Source: CAZNUM01 sp964539305
GTDB lineage: Bacteria > Fidelibacterota > Marinisomatia > Marinisomatales > TCS55
Reading direction: 5' to 3'
Length of the DNA stretch: 64,000 nt
Assembly (NCBI GenBank): GCA_964539305.1
Contig: CAZIIM010000004.1
Location: forward strand, 24,882 to 88,881
This document shows, piece by piece, positions 63,356 through 64,000 of the stretch (position 1 is the first letter of the stretch; the number at the start of each line of letters is the position of its first letter). Position numbers and translations under genes: made by a program. The notes under the pieces were generated by a model. That model searched no databases. It had not been told where the DNA came from and saw nothing but the letters and a program-made list of their open reading frames with translations.

Positions 63356-64000
63356 TTATTCACGCAATTTACTAATTTTATCACAAACTAGATCCCGCAA
63401 CTCTTCCACCGACATGTGCCCGTACTGTGAAGCCGGGATCGGGTCACCAAATTTTAATTCCAACACCCCCGGTGTCAACCGCCAATCGGTTTTATGTTTG
63501 GCTCGATAGGCATTTTTTATCCCAATGGGAATAATGGTTACCTTGCTATTTAGCGCCAGGTGGAAAGGCCCCTTTTTAAACTCTCCCATGGCACCATCCA
63601 GCGTCCGGGTTCCTTCCGGTGCTATCATAAAAGATATTCCGTTTCGAATAGCTTCCTCCGCCTTTTCCAGACTGCGAATCGCTTCATTCAACTTGCGTCT
63701 TTTAATGGGGATGACACCATAACGCCGTATTAAAAATCCCCAGACAGGCCAGGAAAACTGTCGGTTTGCTCCCACAGCCGATATATACCGGGGTACTGCA
63801 GCAGCAATCATGAAAACATCAAACATGGATTCATGGTTAAATAAATAGAGATACGGGCCCTTTTCAGGATCCGGGCGTTGCCCGGATATGCGTAACCATT
63901 GACCACCGGCCGCCATGATGATATAACTTAAAACCCTTGCCAGCGGATGAAGTTTTTGAGGATTGAAAACTAAAAAGGCAATTAAATAAATCAATACACA
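63356..64000 (-). CDS. plsC: 1-acyl-sn-glycerol-3-phosphate acyltransferase (partial)
   Basis: This PlsC-family enzyme has the catalytic NHESMFD (HxxxxD, about residues 53-59 of the visible part) and PEGTR (about 125-129), and forms phosphatidic acid at the inner membrane. The frame is open to the window edge and has no clear start with a Shine-Dalgarno (a TTG lies at 63994), so the N-terminus is probably missing. It follows the same strand as the SDR fusion gene downstream. Confidence 0.9.
   Translation of the reverse strand, partial: CVLIYLIAFLVFNPQKLHPLARVLSYIIMAAGGQWLRISGQRPDPEKGPYLYLFNHESMFDVFMIAAAVPRYISAVGANRQFSWPVWGFLIRRYGVIPIKRRKLNEAIRSLEKAEEAIRNGISFMIAPEGTRTLDGAMGEFKKGPFHLALNSKVTIIPIGIKNAYRAKHKTDWRLTPGVLELKFGDPIPASQYGHMSVEELRDLVCDKISKLRE

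Noticed and set aside
1..64000. CRISPR arrays, tRNA/rRNA genes, insertion sequences, prophage
   Set aside because: I saw no regularly spaced repeats, no transposase or integrase, and the gaps between genes hold no tRNA-like cloverleaf that I could recognise by eye.

Overview
The window reads as a chromosomal segment of a Gram-negative bacterium, most likely of the FCB superphylum. The reasons are the LpxC-FabZ fusion, the uppS-bamA-skp-lpx envelope cluster, a lamin-tail protein with a FlgD-type C-terminal domain, NfeD/FloA genes and many proteins ending in the outer membrane. A Candidatus Marinimicrobia-like or related uncultured lineage fits best, but that placement is inference. A 100-N scaffold gap flanked by an identical 55-base overlap shows that this is a draft (probably metagenomic or single-cell) assembly. 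I saw no tRNA, rRNA, CRISPR array, transposon or prophage. No gene-free stretch exceeds about 300 bases.

Region 1 (1-10.6 kb, all minus strand) is a respiratory electron-transfer cluster. In transcription order it holds a dihaem lipoprotein, a tetrahaem c554-like cytochrome, a pentahaem lipoprotein, a molybdopterin-oxidoreductase-like protein, a four-cluster Fe-S protein, an NrfD-type quinone subunit, a small membrane protein, a beta-barrel protein, a 14-haem cytochrome, a monohaem lipoprotein, an Rrf2 regulator and a Rieske protein. It carries 26 CxxCH haem sites and suggests quinol oxidation linked to periplasmic and perhaps outer-membrane electron transfer.

Region 2 (10.7-21 kb) holds replication and repair genes: a PEGA-domain protein, dnaG, cvpA, yqeY, an orphan DNA methyltransferase, an arsC-type phosphatase/reductase, an HTH protein, and an SOS mutagenesis cassette lexA-imuB-dnaE2. 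The ImuB-like protein has lost the polymerase catalytic residues but keeps a clamp-binding motif. Two tandem copies of a dyad at the lexA promoter are the probable LexA operators.

Region 3 (21-35.3 kb, mostly plus strand) encodes secreted and envelope proteins (lamin-tail, PDZ, M23 peptidase, rhomboid, alpha/beta-hydrolase lipoprotein), then a nucleoside-salvage run (cdd, udk, tdk, CNT transporter, adk), coaE, and an unusual 565-residue Rossmann protein.

Region 4 (35.3-50.4 kb) holds nfeD-floA, a lipid-A-type acyltransferase, tsaC, a DUF3108 protein, and a long minus-strand envelope operon uppS-bamA-skp-lpxD-lpxC/fabZ-lpxA-hypothetical-dxr-rseP. The lpxA gene has no canonical start codon at its conserved N-terminus and seems to start at ATT.

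Region 5 (50.4-64 kb) contains an Mrp ATPase without the CxxC motif, a ferredoxin, an MFS exporter, an FGGY kinase, a thioredoxin-like protein, an NAD-salvage trio (pncB, pncA, HAD phosphatase), a class V aminotransferase, peptidase C1B, an SDR-TPR-TM-SPOR-like fusion interrupted by the false gap, and a partial plsC.
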